Source of the DNA: Phytohabitans houttuyneae
Lineage (GTDB): Bacteria; Actinomycetota; Actinomycetes; Mycobacteriales; Micromonosporaceae
Direction of reading: 5' to 3'
Assembly: GCF_011764425.1 (NCBI RefSeq)
Contig: NZ_BLPF01000001.1
Coordinates: 1,355,001-1,419,000 of the forward strand
DNA: 64,000 nucleotides
Made by a program: the position numbers and the translations under genes. Positions 50,015-59,008 of this stretch are shown one piece after another. The notes under the pieces are model-generated. The model worked only from the letters and a program-made list of their open reading frames with translations, searched no databases and was not told where the DNA came from. Positions within the stretch are counted from its first letter, which is position 1; every line of letters starts with the position of its first letter.

Positions 50015-52056
50015 CGCGTGGGGGGTGGTGCGGATGGCGACGCCGCGGGGCGGGAGGACGTCGCCGCCGAGTAGGGGGTGCCAGGCACTCCGGACAGTTC
50101 GATGGGCTCGTCGGTGCGGTTGACCAGGAAGTGGTGCGTGCCGCGGATGGCCAGCTCGACGCGGCCGCGCAACGGATCGGGCAGTTCGCTGTGGACGCCG
50201 GCGGCGTCCGCTAGCTGGGCTAGCACGGGTGCCAGGCCGGCCGGGCCGAGCCGGGTGGAGACGTAGCTGGCCGATCCGGTGCCGGCGGGGCGGCGGGTGA
50301 CGGCGGGACGGCCGGCGTACTCGCCGGTCTTGTACCTGGCGAGCACCTCCACCGCCGGGTCGGTGATGTCCACGCGGTCGGTCCAGAGCGTGCCGGTCAC
50401 GCCGGTGTCCAGCGCCACGCTGTCGCCGTCGAGCAGCGGGCCGAACTCCTCGACGCGGATGCCGAGCAGCTCGCGCAGCGCGCCCGGATAGCCGCCCAGC
50501 CACACGTGGTCGTTTTCGTCGACGATCCCGGAGAAGTACGTGGTGACGAGGTGGCCGCCGCGCGCCACGTACTCCCCCAGCCGAGCGGCGAGCCGCGCCG
50601 GCACCACGTGCAGGATCGGCGCGACCACGAGCCCGTACCCGTCGAACGGCGCGGCGACGGGCAGCACGTCGGCGCGGATCCCGACGGCGAGGAACGCCGA
50701 GTACCAGTCGAGCGCCTCCTGCCGGTACCGCAGCCGCGACGTCGGGTGCGAGTCGAGCTCGCTGGCCCACCACGACTCCCAGTCGAAGAGGATCGCGGCG
50801 GGGGCCGGCAGCCGCGGCACCCCGGCGACCGGGGCGAGCCCGGCCAGCGTCCGCCCCAACTCGGACGCTGACCGGAAGACCTCGCTCCGCTCACCCGCGT
50901 GCGGCACCATCGCCGAGTGGTACTTCTCCGCGCCTGCCGCGGACTGCCGCCACTGGAAGAAGCAGACCGCGTCCGCGCCGTGCGCCACGTGGGTCAGCGA
51001 GTCGCGGGCCAGCTCCCCGTCGCGCTTGGCGAGGTTGACCGGCTGCCAGTTGACCGCGCTGGTGGAGTGCTCCATCAGGTACCACGGCCGCCCGCCGCCC
51101 AGGTTGCCGGTGAGGTTGGCCGAGAACGACAGCTCGTCAAGCCCTTGCGGGCCCGGCAGTACATAGTGGTCGTTGGCTACGAAGTCCACTTCGGACGCCC
51201 AGTCGGCGAAGTTCATGCCGGCCGTCTCGCCCATCACCATGAAGTTCGTGGTGACCGGCACGTCCGGCGTGGCCGCGCGCAGGATCTCGGCCTCCGCGCG
51301 CAGGTAGTCGCGGAGCGCGTCGGAGGAGAACCGCTTGAAGTCCAGCTGCTGGGTGGGGTTGGGATACGAGGCGGCCTGCCGGGGCGGGAGCACCTGGTCG
51401 AACTCGCCGTACCGCTGGGCCCAGAAGGCCGTGCCCCACGCGGCGTTGAGCCCTTCGACGGTGCCGTACCGGGCGCGCAGCCAGTCGCGGAAGGCGCGTG
51501 CGGCGTCGTCCGAGAAGTCGTACACGTTGTGGCAGCCGAGCTCGTTGTTGACGTGCCATGCTGCCAGCGCCGGGTGTGCGGCGTACCGGCCGGCCATCGC
51601 GCGCACGAGGCGCAGCGCGTGCGATCGGAAGACCGGCGAGGTGGGCCGCCAGTGCTGCCGGCCGCCGGGCCAGAGCGTGGCGCCGGTGCGGTCGACCGGC
51701 AGGATCTCGGGGTGTTTGGTGCTCAGCCAGGGTGGCGGCGAGGCGGTCGCGGTCGCCAGGTCGACGGCGATCCCGTTGCGGTGCAACAGGTCCATGACGT
51801 CGTCGAGCCAGGCGAAGTCGTACTCCCCCTCGGCCGGCTCGATCCGCGCCCAGGAGAAGATGGCGAGCGAGACGATGTTGACCCCCGCGCTCCGCATCGC
51901 CCGCACGTCCTCGTCCCACACGTGCCGCGGCCACTGCTCGGGGTTGTAGTCGGCGCCGTACGCCAGCCGCGGCCCGCCCCCGTCCGGCCACCGCAGCCAG
52001 CGGTGCGTGCGGCCCGGCACCGCGAGGGCGCCGGGCCGCGATGGCTCACTTGACAC
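49958..52056 (-). CDS. GH42 beta-galactosidase, 3'-frameshifted
   Basis: Intracellular GH42 enzyme releasing galactose from imported beta-galactosides. Start of the barrel: LAYGADYNPEQWPRHVWDED; acid/base Glu172 in WHVNNELGCH; nucleophile Glu329 in WYLMEHSTSA; then the trimerisation domain and the C-terminal beta domain. The frame breaks in the final strand: after ELSGVPGTP the expected LLGGDVLPPRGVAIRTTP lies in another frame. Adding one base to the five-G run at 50074-50078 gives 699 aa. The GTG start at 52056 overlaps the SBP stop by 11 nt. Last gene of the operon from 55131; regulated by the divergent LacI protein. Confidence 0.92.
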
Positions 52057-53389
52057 TGAATCCCTGGTCCGTTCCGTACTTGGCGCAGGTCTGCTGCCAG
52101 CTGTTCAGTCCATCTTGGAGCGTCGTGCCGGAGACGTACGCCTTGCCGACCGTGTCGTTGAAGACGCTGTTGGCGTACACCTGGAAGGGCAGGTAGGACC
52201 AGCCGGAGACGACCTGCTCGGCCGACTTCGCGAAGATCTCGTTGGCCTTCTGGCCGCCGAAGTACGGAAACTCGGTGCCCAGGAACTTTTCCGACTTCAG
52301 CTCCGCCGTCGTGGCCGGGAACGCGCCGCCGTCGAGGCGGATCTGCACGCCCTCACCGGCGTTGGCGTACTTGATGAAGCCGTACGCCAGCTCCTTGTTG
52401 CCGCCCTTGACCGGCATGGCGAGCGAGCTGCCGCCGTTTTCCGCACTGGCGTTGCCGCCCGCCTGCCACTGCGGCATCGGCGCGACCCGCCACTTGCCGG
52501 AGGCGCCCGGCACGCCGGTGACGAAGTTGGCCGGCATCCACGCGCCGGTCGCCAGCGTCGCGATCGTACCGTTGCCCAGCCCCTGGTACCACTGGTCGCT
52601 CCACCCGCTGATCGGCGCGAGCAGCTTCTCGTTGATCAGCTGCTGCCAGGTGGAGACGAACTCCTTGGAACCGGCGTCGGTGAAGTCGATGGTGACGTTG
52701 GTGCCGTCCACCTTGTAGGGCTTGCCGCCCGCCTGCCAGATGAGGCTCGTGGTGAAGCCCGCGTCGCCGGTGTCGCTGGTGATGTACGCCTTCGGGTCCG
52801 CCTGGTGCAGCTTGCGCGCCGCGTCAAGGTACTCCGCCCACGTGGTGGGCACCTTGATGCTGTGCTTGTCGAAGACTTCCTTGTTGTAGAACAGGGCCAT
52901 CGGCCCGGAGTCCATCGGGATCCCGTAGATGCCGCCGGCCGGGCTCACCGAGGCCCACGGCCCGGGGGTGAACGTGCCGTTGAGGCTCTCCGCGCCGTAC
53001 GCCTTCAGGTCGTCCACGGACTTGGCGAGGGCGAACTGGGGCAGCGCGTAGTACTCGATCTGCGCCACGTCCGGCACGCCGCTGCCGGCCGCGATGGCGT
53101 TCTGCAGCGCGGTGTACTGGTCGTTGCCGGTGCCGGCGTTGACCAGCTCGACCTTCACGTTCGGGTACTTCTGCTGGAACTTGGTCACGACCTCCTTGAG
53201 GGTCGGCTCCCAGGCCCAGACCTTGAGGTTGCCGCCCTTGTCCAGCGCGGCCTGCACGTCCGCGTCGGTGACGGTGCTGCCGCCGCCGCTGGCGCCGCCA
53301 TCCGAGTCGTCGTCGCCGGAGCCGCAGGCGGCAAGGGCGACAAGGGCCGCGGTGGCGAGGGCGGCGAGCCGCAAGGGTCTTCTTCTCAT
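52046..53389 (-). CDS. Sugar ABC transporter substrate-binding lipoprotein
   Basis: Family-1 solute-binding protein of 447 aa. The signal peptide MRRRPLRLAALATAALVALA ends in lipobox LAAC (Cys22), followed by an Asp/Gly/Ser-rich tether. Typical features: KFQQKYPNVKVELVNAGTG, GIPMDSGPMALFYNKEVFDK, and AMPVKGGNKELAYGFIKYA. It captures oligosaccharides (probably galactosides, given GH42) for the two permeases upstream in the operon. No ATPase gene is present; a shared MsiK-type ATPase elsewhere is likely. Confidence 0.94.
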   Translation of the reverse strand: MRRRPLRLAALATAALVALAACGSGDDDSDGGASGGGSTVTDADVQAALDKGGNLKVWAWEPTLKEVVTKFQQKYPNVKVELVNAGTGNDQYTALQNAIAAGSGVPDVAQIEYYALPQFALAKSVDDLKAYGAESLNGTFTPGPWASVSPAGGIYGIPMDSGPMALFYNKEVFDKHSIKVPTTWAEYLDAARKLHQADPKAYITSDTGDAGFTTSLIWQAGGKPYKVDGTNVTIDFTDAGSKEFVSTWQQLINEKLLAPISGWSDQWYQGLGNGTIATLATGAWMPANFVTGVPGASGKWRVAPMPQWQAGGNASAENGGSSLAMPVKGGNKELAYGFIKYANAGEGVQIRLDGGAFPATTAELKSEKFLGTEFPYFGGQKANEIFAKSAEQVVSGWSYLPFQVYANSVFNDTVGKAYVSGTTLQDGLNSWQQTCAKYGTDQGFSVK

Positions 53390-53410
53390 GGGGGATCCCT
53401 TCGTAGGGCG

Positions 53411-54256
53411 TTATTGCTTGACGCTTCCGGCGGCCAGGCCCGACTGCCAGTAGCGCTGCAGCAGCAGGAACGCGGCCAGGAGCGGGAGGATCGTGAGCAG
53501 CGAGCCGGTGATGATCAGGTTGAAGACGGGTTCGCCGCCGGCGGTCTCGGCCTGTTCGTTCCAGCTGTTGAGGCCGACCGTGAGGGGGTACCAGTCGGGG
53601 TCCTTCAACATGATCAGCGGCAGGAAGTAGTTGTTCCACGTCGCGACCATGCTGAACAGCAGCACGGTGACGATCCCGGGCGCGAGCAGCGGCAGGCAGA
53701 TCCGGAAGAACGTGCCCAGCTCGCTCGCCCCGTCGACGCGCGCCGCCTCGAGCAGCTCGTCCGGGATCGCCTCCGCCGCGAACGTCCACATCAGATAGAG
53801 GCCGAACGGCGTGACGAGCGACGGGATGATGACCGACCACGGCGTGTTGGTCAGCCCCATCCGGCTGAACATCAGGAACGTGGGCACGGCAAGCGCGGTG
53901 CCGGGCACGGCCACCGCGCCGATGACGACGGCGAAGACGGCCCGCTTGCCGGGGAAGTCGAACTTCGCCAGCCCGTACCCGCCGAGGACCGCGAGAAAGG
54001 TGGCGCCGCCGGCGCCGACCAGCACGTACAGCAGGGTGTTGCCGAGCCAGCGCAGGAAAATGCCGCCGTCGTAGGTGAGCGTGTCGGCGATGTTGCCGAA
54101 CAGCGCGAAGTCGCCGTGGAACCACAGGCCGAAGGAGTCGAAGAGGCCGGCCTGCGTCTTTGTCGAGTTGATGAGCAGCCAGACGAGCGGGATGAGGCTG
54201 TACACCAGCATGACGCCGGTCAGGACGGTGAGCGTGACGCTGCGGCGGCGCCTCAT
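53411..54256 (-). CDS. Sugar ABC transporter permease, MalG type
   Basis: Permease of 281 aa with six TM helices. The EAA loop is EAIPDELLEAARVDGASELGTFFRICLPLL in two segments, the contact for the ATPase. Its ATG overlaps the MalF-type stop by 4 nt. It ends 21 nt before the substrate-binding protein gene. Confidence 0.95.
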   Translation of the reverse strand: MRRRRSVTLTVLTGVMLVYSLIPLVWLLINSTKTQAGLFDSFGLWFHGDFALFGNIADTLTYDGGIFLRWLGNTLLYVLVGAGGATFLAVLGGYGLAKFDFPGKRAVFAVVIGAVAVPGTALAVPTFLMFSRMGLTNTPWSVIIPSLVTPFGLYLMWTFAAEAIPDELLEAARVDGASELGTFFRICLPLLAPGIVTVLLFSMVATWNNYFLPLIMLKDPDWYPLTVGLNSWNEQAETAGGEPVFNLIITGSLLTILPLLAAFLLLQRYWQSGLAAGSVKQ

Positions 54257-55131
54257 CTGTCTTCGCTCCGCATCCCGCGCAGCTGCACGACGTACGCGAT
54301 GACCATGGTGACCACGGCCATCACGATCGCGACGGCGGCCGAGTAGTTGTACTGCTGGCCGGAGAAGGACAGCGAGTACGCGTAGAGGTTGGGCGTGAAG
54401 TAGGTGGTGATCGCGTTCGGCGCGAGGTCCTGCAGGATGCTCGGCTCGTTGAAGAGCTGGAAGCTGCCGATCACCGAGAAGATGGTCGCGATCACCAGCG
54501 CGCCGCGGATGGCCGGCAGCTTGATGGCCCGGATGATGCGGAGCTGGCCGGCGCCGTCGATCTCGGCCGCCTCGTAGAGCGAGGCCGGCACGACCCGCAG
54601 GGCCGCATAAAAGATCAACATGTTGTACCCGACGAACTCCCAGGTCACGATGTTGCCGATCGAGGCGAGCACGAGGTCCGGGGAGAGCGGGTCGGGCAGC
54701 GTGACGCCGAGCGCCTCGTTGATGTTGCCGATCAGGCCGAAGCGCGTGCCGTACATGAAGCCCCACATCAGCGTGGCCACGACGGCCGGCACCGCGTACG
54801 GCAGGAAGATCGTCACGCGGAAGAAGCCCTTGCCGTACAGCCTGCCGCTGTCGATGGCGAGCGCGACAAGCAGCGCGAGGAACAACATGATCGGCACCTG
54901 GACGGCCAGGAAGAGCGTCACCCGGCCCAGCGCCGACCAGAAGTCACCGTCCTGCAGCGCCTGCGTGTAGTTGTCGAGCCCGACGAAAGAGTTGCCGCCG
55001 ATGAGGCGGTTGCGGAAGAGGCTCAGATAGATCGCGTAGCCGATCGGGGCGAGGAACACGAGCGCGAAGACCGCCAGGAAGGGTGCGACGAAACCCCATC
55101 CCGCCAGCGACCTCCGCCGCGACCCGACCAT
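54253..55131 (-). CDS. Sugar ABC transporter permease, MalF type
   Basis: Permease of 292 aa, first gene of the operon. Six TM helices; SLFRNRLIGGNSFVGLDNYT is typical after TM1, and the EAA loop reads VPASLYEAAEIDGAGQLRII. ATG 55131. It is divergent from the LacI gene with two operator sites between them. Confidence 0.95.
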   Translation of the reverse strand: MVGSRRRSLAGWGFVAPFLAVFALVFLAPIGYAIYLSLFRNRLIGGNSFVGLDNYTQALQDGDFWSALGRVTLFLAVQVPIMLFLALLVALAIDSGRLYGKGFFRVTIFLPYAVPAVVATLMWGFMYGTRFGLIGNINEALGVTLPDPLSPDLVLASIGNIVTWEFVGYNMLIFYAALRVVPASLYEAAEIDGAGQLRIIRAIKLPAIRGALVIATIFSVIGSFQLFNEPSILQDLAPNAITTYFTPNLYAYSLSFSGQQYNYSAAVAIVMAVVTMVIAYVVQLRGMRSEDR

Positions 55132-55154
55132 CCGAACTCCTACGTCCGACGTCT

Positions 55155-55195
55155 ATGTTTACGCAAACATGATGCTGGAATGTTTGCGTAAACAT
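55155..55195. promoter_or_regulatory. Paired 16-bp LacI operators
   Basis: ATGTTTACGCAAACAT (55155-55170) and its exact reverse complement ATGTTTGCGTAAACAT (55180-55195), 25 bp start to start. Each is a LacI-type dyad (ATGTTT/AAACAT) in the 119-nt gap between the GH42/importer operon and its LacI gene, well placed for two-way repression. Confidence 0.85.
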
Positions 55196-55250
55196 TTCGC
55201 GTGATACTGTCACCGCCGTCAACTGACCGTCAACCCCGGAGGCCTCGTCG

Positions 55251-56290
55251 GTGACGGAGGAGCCCTCGCGGCCGCGGCAGCGGCCCAAGCGCGGCGTGTC
55301 GATGGCCGACGTCGCGCGGCTCGCCGGCGTCTCCTCCCAGACGGTCTCCCGCGTCTCCACCGGACACCCCGGCGTGGTCGGCTCCACGCGCGAGCAGGTG
55401 CTCGCCGCGATGAAGCAGCTCGGCTACCGGCCCAACAGCGCGGCCCGGGCGCTCAAGCGGGGCGAGTTCCGGACCATCGGAGTCATCCTCTTCACGCTCG
55501 CCACCACCGGCAACAGCCGCACGGTCGAGGCGATCGCCAACCACGCCGCCGAGGAGGGGTACGCGATCACGCTGATCCCGGTCGCGTCCCCACGCAGGAC
55601 GGCCTGCTCGGCGCGTTCACGAGGCTCGGCGAGCTGGCCGTCGACGGGGTCATCGTGATCATGGAAGTCCACCTCCTCGACGCCGCCACCGTGAGCCTGC
55701 CGCCCGGCGCCCAGGTGGTCGTCGTCGACTCGGACGCCGGCGACCGGTACACGGTCGTGGACACCGACCAGGCCGACGGCGCCCGCCAGGCGGTGCGGCA
55801 CCTGCTCGACCTCGGCCACCGCACGGTGTGGCACCTGACCGGTCCGGCCGGTTCGTTCGCCAGCCAGCGCCGCGCGGACGCGTGGCGGGCCATCCTGACC
55901 GAGGCCGGCCGCCCCGTCCCCGAGCTGCGGCACGGCGACTGGTCCGCCGAGTCGGGCTACCGCGCCGGGCTGGAGCTAGCGGCCGAGCCCGAGTGCACCG
56001 CGGTCTTCGCCGCCAACGACCAGATGGCGCTCGGCCTGCTGCGCGCCTTTCACGAGCGCGGCCGCCGGGTGCCGGACGGCATCAGCGTCGTCGGCTTCGA
56101 CGACATCCCGGACGCGGCCTCGTTCATCCCGCCCCTGACCACCGTCCACCAGGACTTCACCGCGGTGGGGCGGCTCTGCGTGCGGGCCGTCCTCCGCCAG
56201 ATCCGCCACGAGATCACCGAGCCCGGCACGACGCTGGTGCCCACCCGGCTGGTGGTCCGCGCGAGCACGGCGCCGCCACCGCCCGCTTGA
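55251..56290 (+). CDS. LacI family regulator of the GH42/importer operon, frameshifted
   Basis: The HTH is MADVARLAGVSSQTVSRVST, hinge GYRPNSAARALKRGEFRTIG. The sensor domain begins IGVILFTLATTGNSRTVEAI and then breaks after LIPVAS. It resumes one frame over with GVIVIMEVHLLDAATVSLPP, HLTGPAGSFASQRRADAW, AVFAANDQMALGLLRAFHE and ISVVGFDDIPDAASF. One extra C in the four-C run at 55588-55591 restores SPTQDGLLGAFTRLGELAVD and a normal 346-aa protein. GTG start. It should sense a galactoside or related sugar and bind the paired operators upstream. Confidence 0.92.
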
Positions 56291-56810
56291 CGCCGCGCGA
56301 TCCCGAGCTTCGGCGGGTCGACGACTAGTGGCGCCCGGCCGGTCACGCGGCTTGATGTCCGACATCGGCCGGCCGGGTATCGGCCAGAGATCCGCGGCCG
56401 TGGCGACTCCTCGGCCGGCGTGGTTTCGTCCCGGGCTGAGGTGCGGCGGTTGGTTGCCCTGCATGGGCGCATCGGTGCGCCCAGCTTGAGAGCGCCCGGC
56501 AGCATGCCCGTCACCTAGTGAGTCCCCAGCCAGGGACTCCTTGGTCGCTCGGCCAGGGTGTCGCTTGCCGCCGATGATCCGGGTGTTGTCGCCGAACCGG
56601 CGGACCGCCGATAAGAGTGGGGTGCCTGCCGGCAGCCCGATGCTCAGACCGGCCGCCGAGGCGACAACGAGCCGGCCGCGGGCGAGCCGGACCCGCCAAC
56701 AGCAGCCCACCGGCCAGCGCCACCCCGAACGTGACAAGCGGCCCCCCACCCACCGAGGCGACGGTGACCGACAGAGGGCCGCTATCTCTGTACGGTGTAC
56801 GATATTCGGC
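56291..56810. other. Gap without a convincing gene
   Basis: About 520 nt between the LacI gene and a VOC gene. It contains palindrome E2 (56464-56483), a small AGTCCC/GGGACT dyad (56521-56538), and minus-strand frames that read GPLVTFGVALAGGLLLAGPA and VVASAAGLSIGLPAGTPLLS in different phases. These look like pieces of a decayed membrane protein gene, but no intact reading frame remains. Confidence 0.5.
56464..56483. repeat. Short palindrome family E, copy 2
   Basis: TGGGCGCA-4 nt-TGCGCCCA; matches the copy at 19306-19327, including a GCGGTTGG shortly before it. Confidence 0.55.
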
Positions 56811-57194
56811 ATGAAGATCACCTCATCGGCTGTCTCGCTCAACGTCGACGACGTCGGCGCCTCCAGCGCGTTCCTCGTCGAGCACTTCGGTTTCCAGGAG
56901 GTGATGGCCGCCGACGGCTTCGCCTCACTCGCGCGTGACGACGCGGGGATGAACGTCGTCTTCCTCCGCCGCGGCCTCCCCTCCCTGCCCGCCGACCAGC
57001 GCGACGACCACGCGCGCGGGCTGATCCTCGCGTTCGTGGTCGACGATCTGGAGGGTGAGCTGGCCAGACTCCAGTCCGAAGGCGTCGCGATCACGATGCC
57101 GCTGACCGTCGAGGAGTGGGGCGAGCGGGCCTTTCAGGTGCGCGACCCCAACGGGGTGATCGTGCAGCTCGTTGACTGGAATGGGCCGGTCTGA
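56811..57194 (+). CDS. VOC family protein
   Basis: Protein of 127 aa with the glyoxalase/bleomycin resistance fold: SAVSLNVDDVGASSAFLVEH, ARGLILAFVVDDLEGELARL and RAFQVRDPNGVIVQLVDWN. Ligand positions are incomplete (first His replaced in SAVSLNV), so it may bind a substrate without catalysis, or act as a resistance protein. Just upstream lies a direct repeat TGTACGGTGTACGA and GATATT as a possible -10 box, suggesting regulation by a TetR-type protein not found next to it. Confidence 0.85.
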   Translation: MKITSSAVSLNVDDVGASSAFLVEHFGFQEVMAADGFASLARDDAGMNVVFLRRGLPSLPADQRDDHARGLILAFVVDDLEGELARLQSEGVAITMPLTVEEWGERAFQVRDPNGVIVQLVDWNGPV

Positions 57195-57248
57195 TCTGTC
57201 ACATCGGCGGCGGGTAAGCGCGATCGCCGCCGAGCCGTTGTACCCGGT

Positions 57249-57875
57249 ATGAAGATCGGCATCATCGGCTCCGGCAACATCGGCGGCACGCTCACCCGCC
57301 GCCTGCAAGCCATCGGCCACGACGTGACGGTCAGCAACTCGCGCGGCCCGGACACGCTCGCGCCCCTCGCCGCGGAGACCGGCGCGACCGCCGGCACCGC
57401 GCGGGAGGCGGCCGAGTCCGCCGACCTGGTGGTCGTCGCGACGCCGCTGCGTGCGGTGCCCGACCTGCCCGCGGACGCGATGCGGGGCAAGGTGGTCGTG
57501 GACGCCGACAACTACTACCCGCAGCGCGACGGGCAGATCGGCGCGATCGACGACGGCTCGGAGACGTCCAGCCGCTGGACGGCCGACCAGCTGCCAGGCG
57601 CGACCGTGGTGAAGGCGTTCAACACGATCCAAGCCGGCCACCTGCTCGCCGAGGGCCGGCCCGCCGGCGACCCCGCGCGCATCGCGCTGCCCGTCGCCTC
57701 CGACGACGCGGACGCCAAGCGGATCGTGATGGCGCTGATCGAGGAGCTCGGCTTCGACCCGGTCGACGGTGGCGGCCTCGACGACAGCTGGCGGCAGCAG
57801 CCAGGCACCCCCGTGTACGTGGCCGACCGCGACGCGGCCGGCGTACGCGACGGGCTGGACGCGGCACGCCGGTAG
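57249..57875 (+). CDS. NADPH-dependent F420 reductase-like protein
   Basis: Protein of 208 aa of the F420-dependent NADP reductase-like (F420_oxidored) family. The Rossmann motif is MKIGIIGSGNIGGTLTRRL, followed by VTVSNSRGPDTL (NADP phosphate recognition by Ser/Arg), ADLVVVATPLRAVPDLP, and GATVVKAFNTIQAGHLL. It may transfer hydride between NADPH and F420 or a ferric/other acceptor. Monocistronic; 54 nt after the VOC gene. Confidence 0.88.
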   Translation: MKIGIIGSGNIGGTLTRRLQAIGHDVTVSNSRGPDTLAPLAAETGATAGTAREAAESADLVVVATPLRAVPDLPADAMRGKVVVDADNYYPQRDGQIGAIDDGSETSSRWTADQLPGATVVKAFNTIQAGHLLAEGRPAGDPARIALPVASDDADAKRIVMALIEELGFDPVDGGGLDDSWRQQPGTPVYVADRDAAGVRDGLDAARR

Positions 57876-57882
57876 CGCCGGC

Positions 57883-58434
57883 TCAGGACCGCACGAACTC
57901 CTCGCCCAGCAGCGCGCGCAGCCGGGTCAGCGCGCGGGCGCTCTGCGTCTTCACCACCGAGGCGGAGACGTCGAGGATCTCGGCGACCGTCTCCACGCTG
58001 TGGTCCTCCCAGTAGCGGAGTACCACGATCGCCTGGTCGCGTACGGGCAGGGTGGCGAGCGCCCGCATCAGCGTGACGTGCAGCTCGGCCGCCTCCTCGG
58101 CGGGACGCTGCACCGTGTCGGGCAGCTCGGCGAGCACGACCTCACCACTGCTGCGGCGCTTGCGCTGGTCGAAGATCGCGTTCATGAGCACGCGGCGGCT
58201 GTACGCGTTGAGGTTTTCCGCGCGCCAGATACGGTTCCACGACGCGTACATGCGGGCGAGCGCCGTCTGCGTCAGGTCCTGGGCGAGGTGCCAGTCGCCG
58301 CACATGAGGTAGGCGGTGCGGCGCAGGCGGTGCGCTGTCGCCGCCACGAACGCGGTGAACTCCTCGTCCCGCTGCGCCCTCTGCCTGCGCCGCGCCTGGC
58401 TCCAGCGCGCGATCGGGCCGGGTGACGGCGTCAC
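57883..58434 (-). CDS. SigE-family ECF sigma factor
   Basis: Protein of 183 aa of the actinobacterial SigE-like group: DEEFTAFVAATAHRLRRTAY, LMCGDWHLAQDLTQTALARM and NAYSRRVLMNAIFDQRKRRS in region 2, and LPVRDQAIVVLRYWEDHSVE with VSASVVKTQSARALTRLRAL in region 4. GTG start at 58434 overlaps the repaired stop of the upstream membrane-protein gene by 4 nt (GTGA). Converges with the F420-type reductase gene. Confidence 0.93.
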   Translation of the reverse strand: MTPSPGPIARWSQARRRQRAQRDEEFTAFVAATAHRLRRTAYLMCGDWHLAQDLTQTALARMYASWNRIWRAENLNAYSRRVLMNAIFDQRKRRSSGEVVLAELPDTVQRPAEEAAELHVTLMRALATLPVRDQAIVVLRYWEDHSVETVAEILDVSASVVKTQSARALTRLRALLGEEFVRS

Positions 58435-59008
58435 TCGCCCTCCCCGGGCGCTGGCCGTCGGGACACCCGCCGCCCGCGACGGACTCGACGCCGGCCCGCT
58501 TCTGCGTGTCCTCTTGCAGCGCGAGCCGCGGCGCGCCCGGTACGACGTCGACGTGAAACGCCTCGGGCAGCTGCCCCGGCTTCACGGCGGCGACAAGGTC
58601 GGGCGCGTCCCGGTACAGCTGCCGGAACTTCTCGTACGCCGCTTCCTTGCTCTCGTACCGCACCTGTTGAACGCGCGGATCGTGCCGCAGCCACTGGTCG
58701 AGCGCGGCGCGCTGCTCGTCGGTGATGTCGTTCTCGAGGAAGACCGCGAACGAGGTCTCCAGCAGGGGGCACTCGGGCCGGGTGGCGACCGACATCGCGG
58801 TCTGGTTGGCCGGCTCGGTGGCCGTGACGTTCAGGGCGAAGGTGGCGGCGAGCGCGGCGACCACGCCGGCCGCACCGCCGACCGCGAGGTGACGCCGCCG
58901 GCGGCTCCGGCGACCGCCGGCCATGGCCTGCCGCGCCAGGTCACCCGGCGGCGGCAAGGGCTCGTCACCGATCGCCCTCTCGAAGAGCACTTTCAGGCTC
59001 TGGTCCAC
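58431..59008 (-). CDS. FtsX-ectodomain-like membrane protein paired with SigE-family factor, frameshifted at 3' end
   Basis: Cytosolic N-terminus (MDQSLKVLFERAIGDEPLPP), basic stretch GGRRSRRRRHL, one TM helix (about 41-62), then an extracellular FtsX-like domain with TDEQRAALDQWLRHDPRVQQ, VRYESKEAAYEKFRQLYRDA and LPEAFHVDVV. It ends AGVESVAGGGCPDGQRPG, after which the frame overruns 290 nt into the sigma gene. One extra base in the four-C run at 58442-58445 instead gives the ending EGE and a stop at 58431 overlapping the sigma start (192 aa). Probably the sigma factor's membrane partner or anti-sigma. Confidence 0.8.

Noticed and set aside
56511-56753. Small minus-strand gene reading GPLVTFGVALAGGLLLAG
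   Set aside because: Only a short hydrophobic start, then Arg-rich shadow-like sequence; the continuation is in another frame, so at best a decayed fragment.
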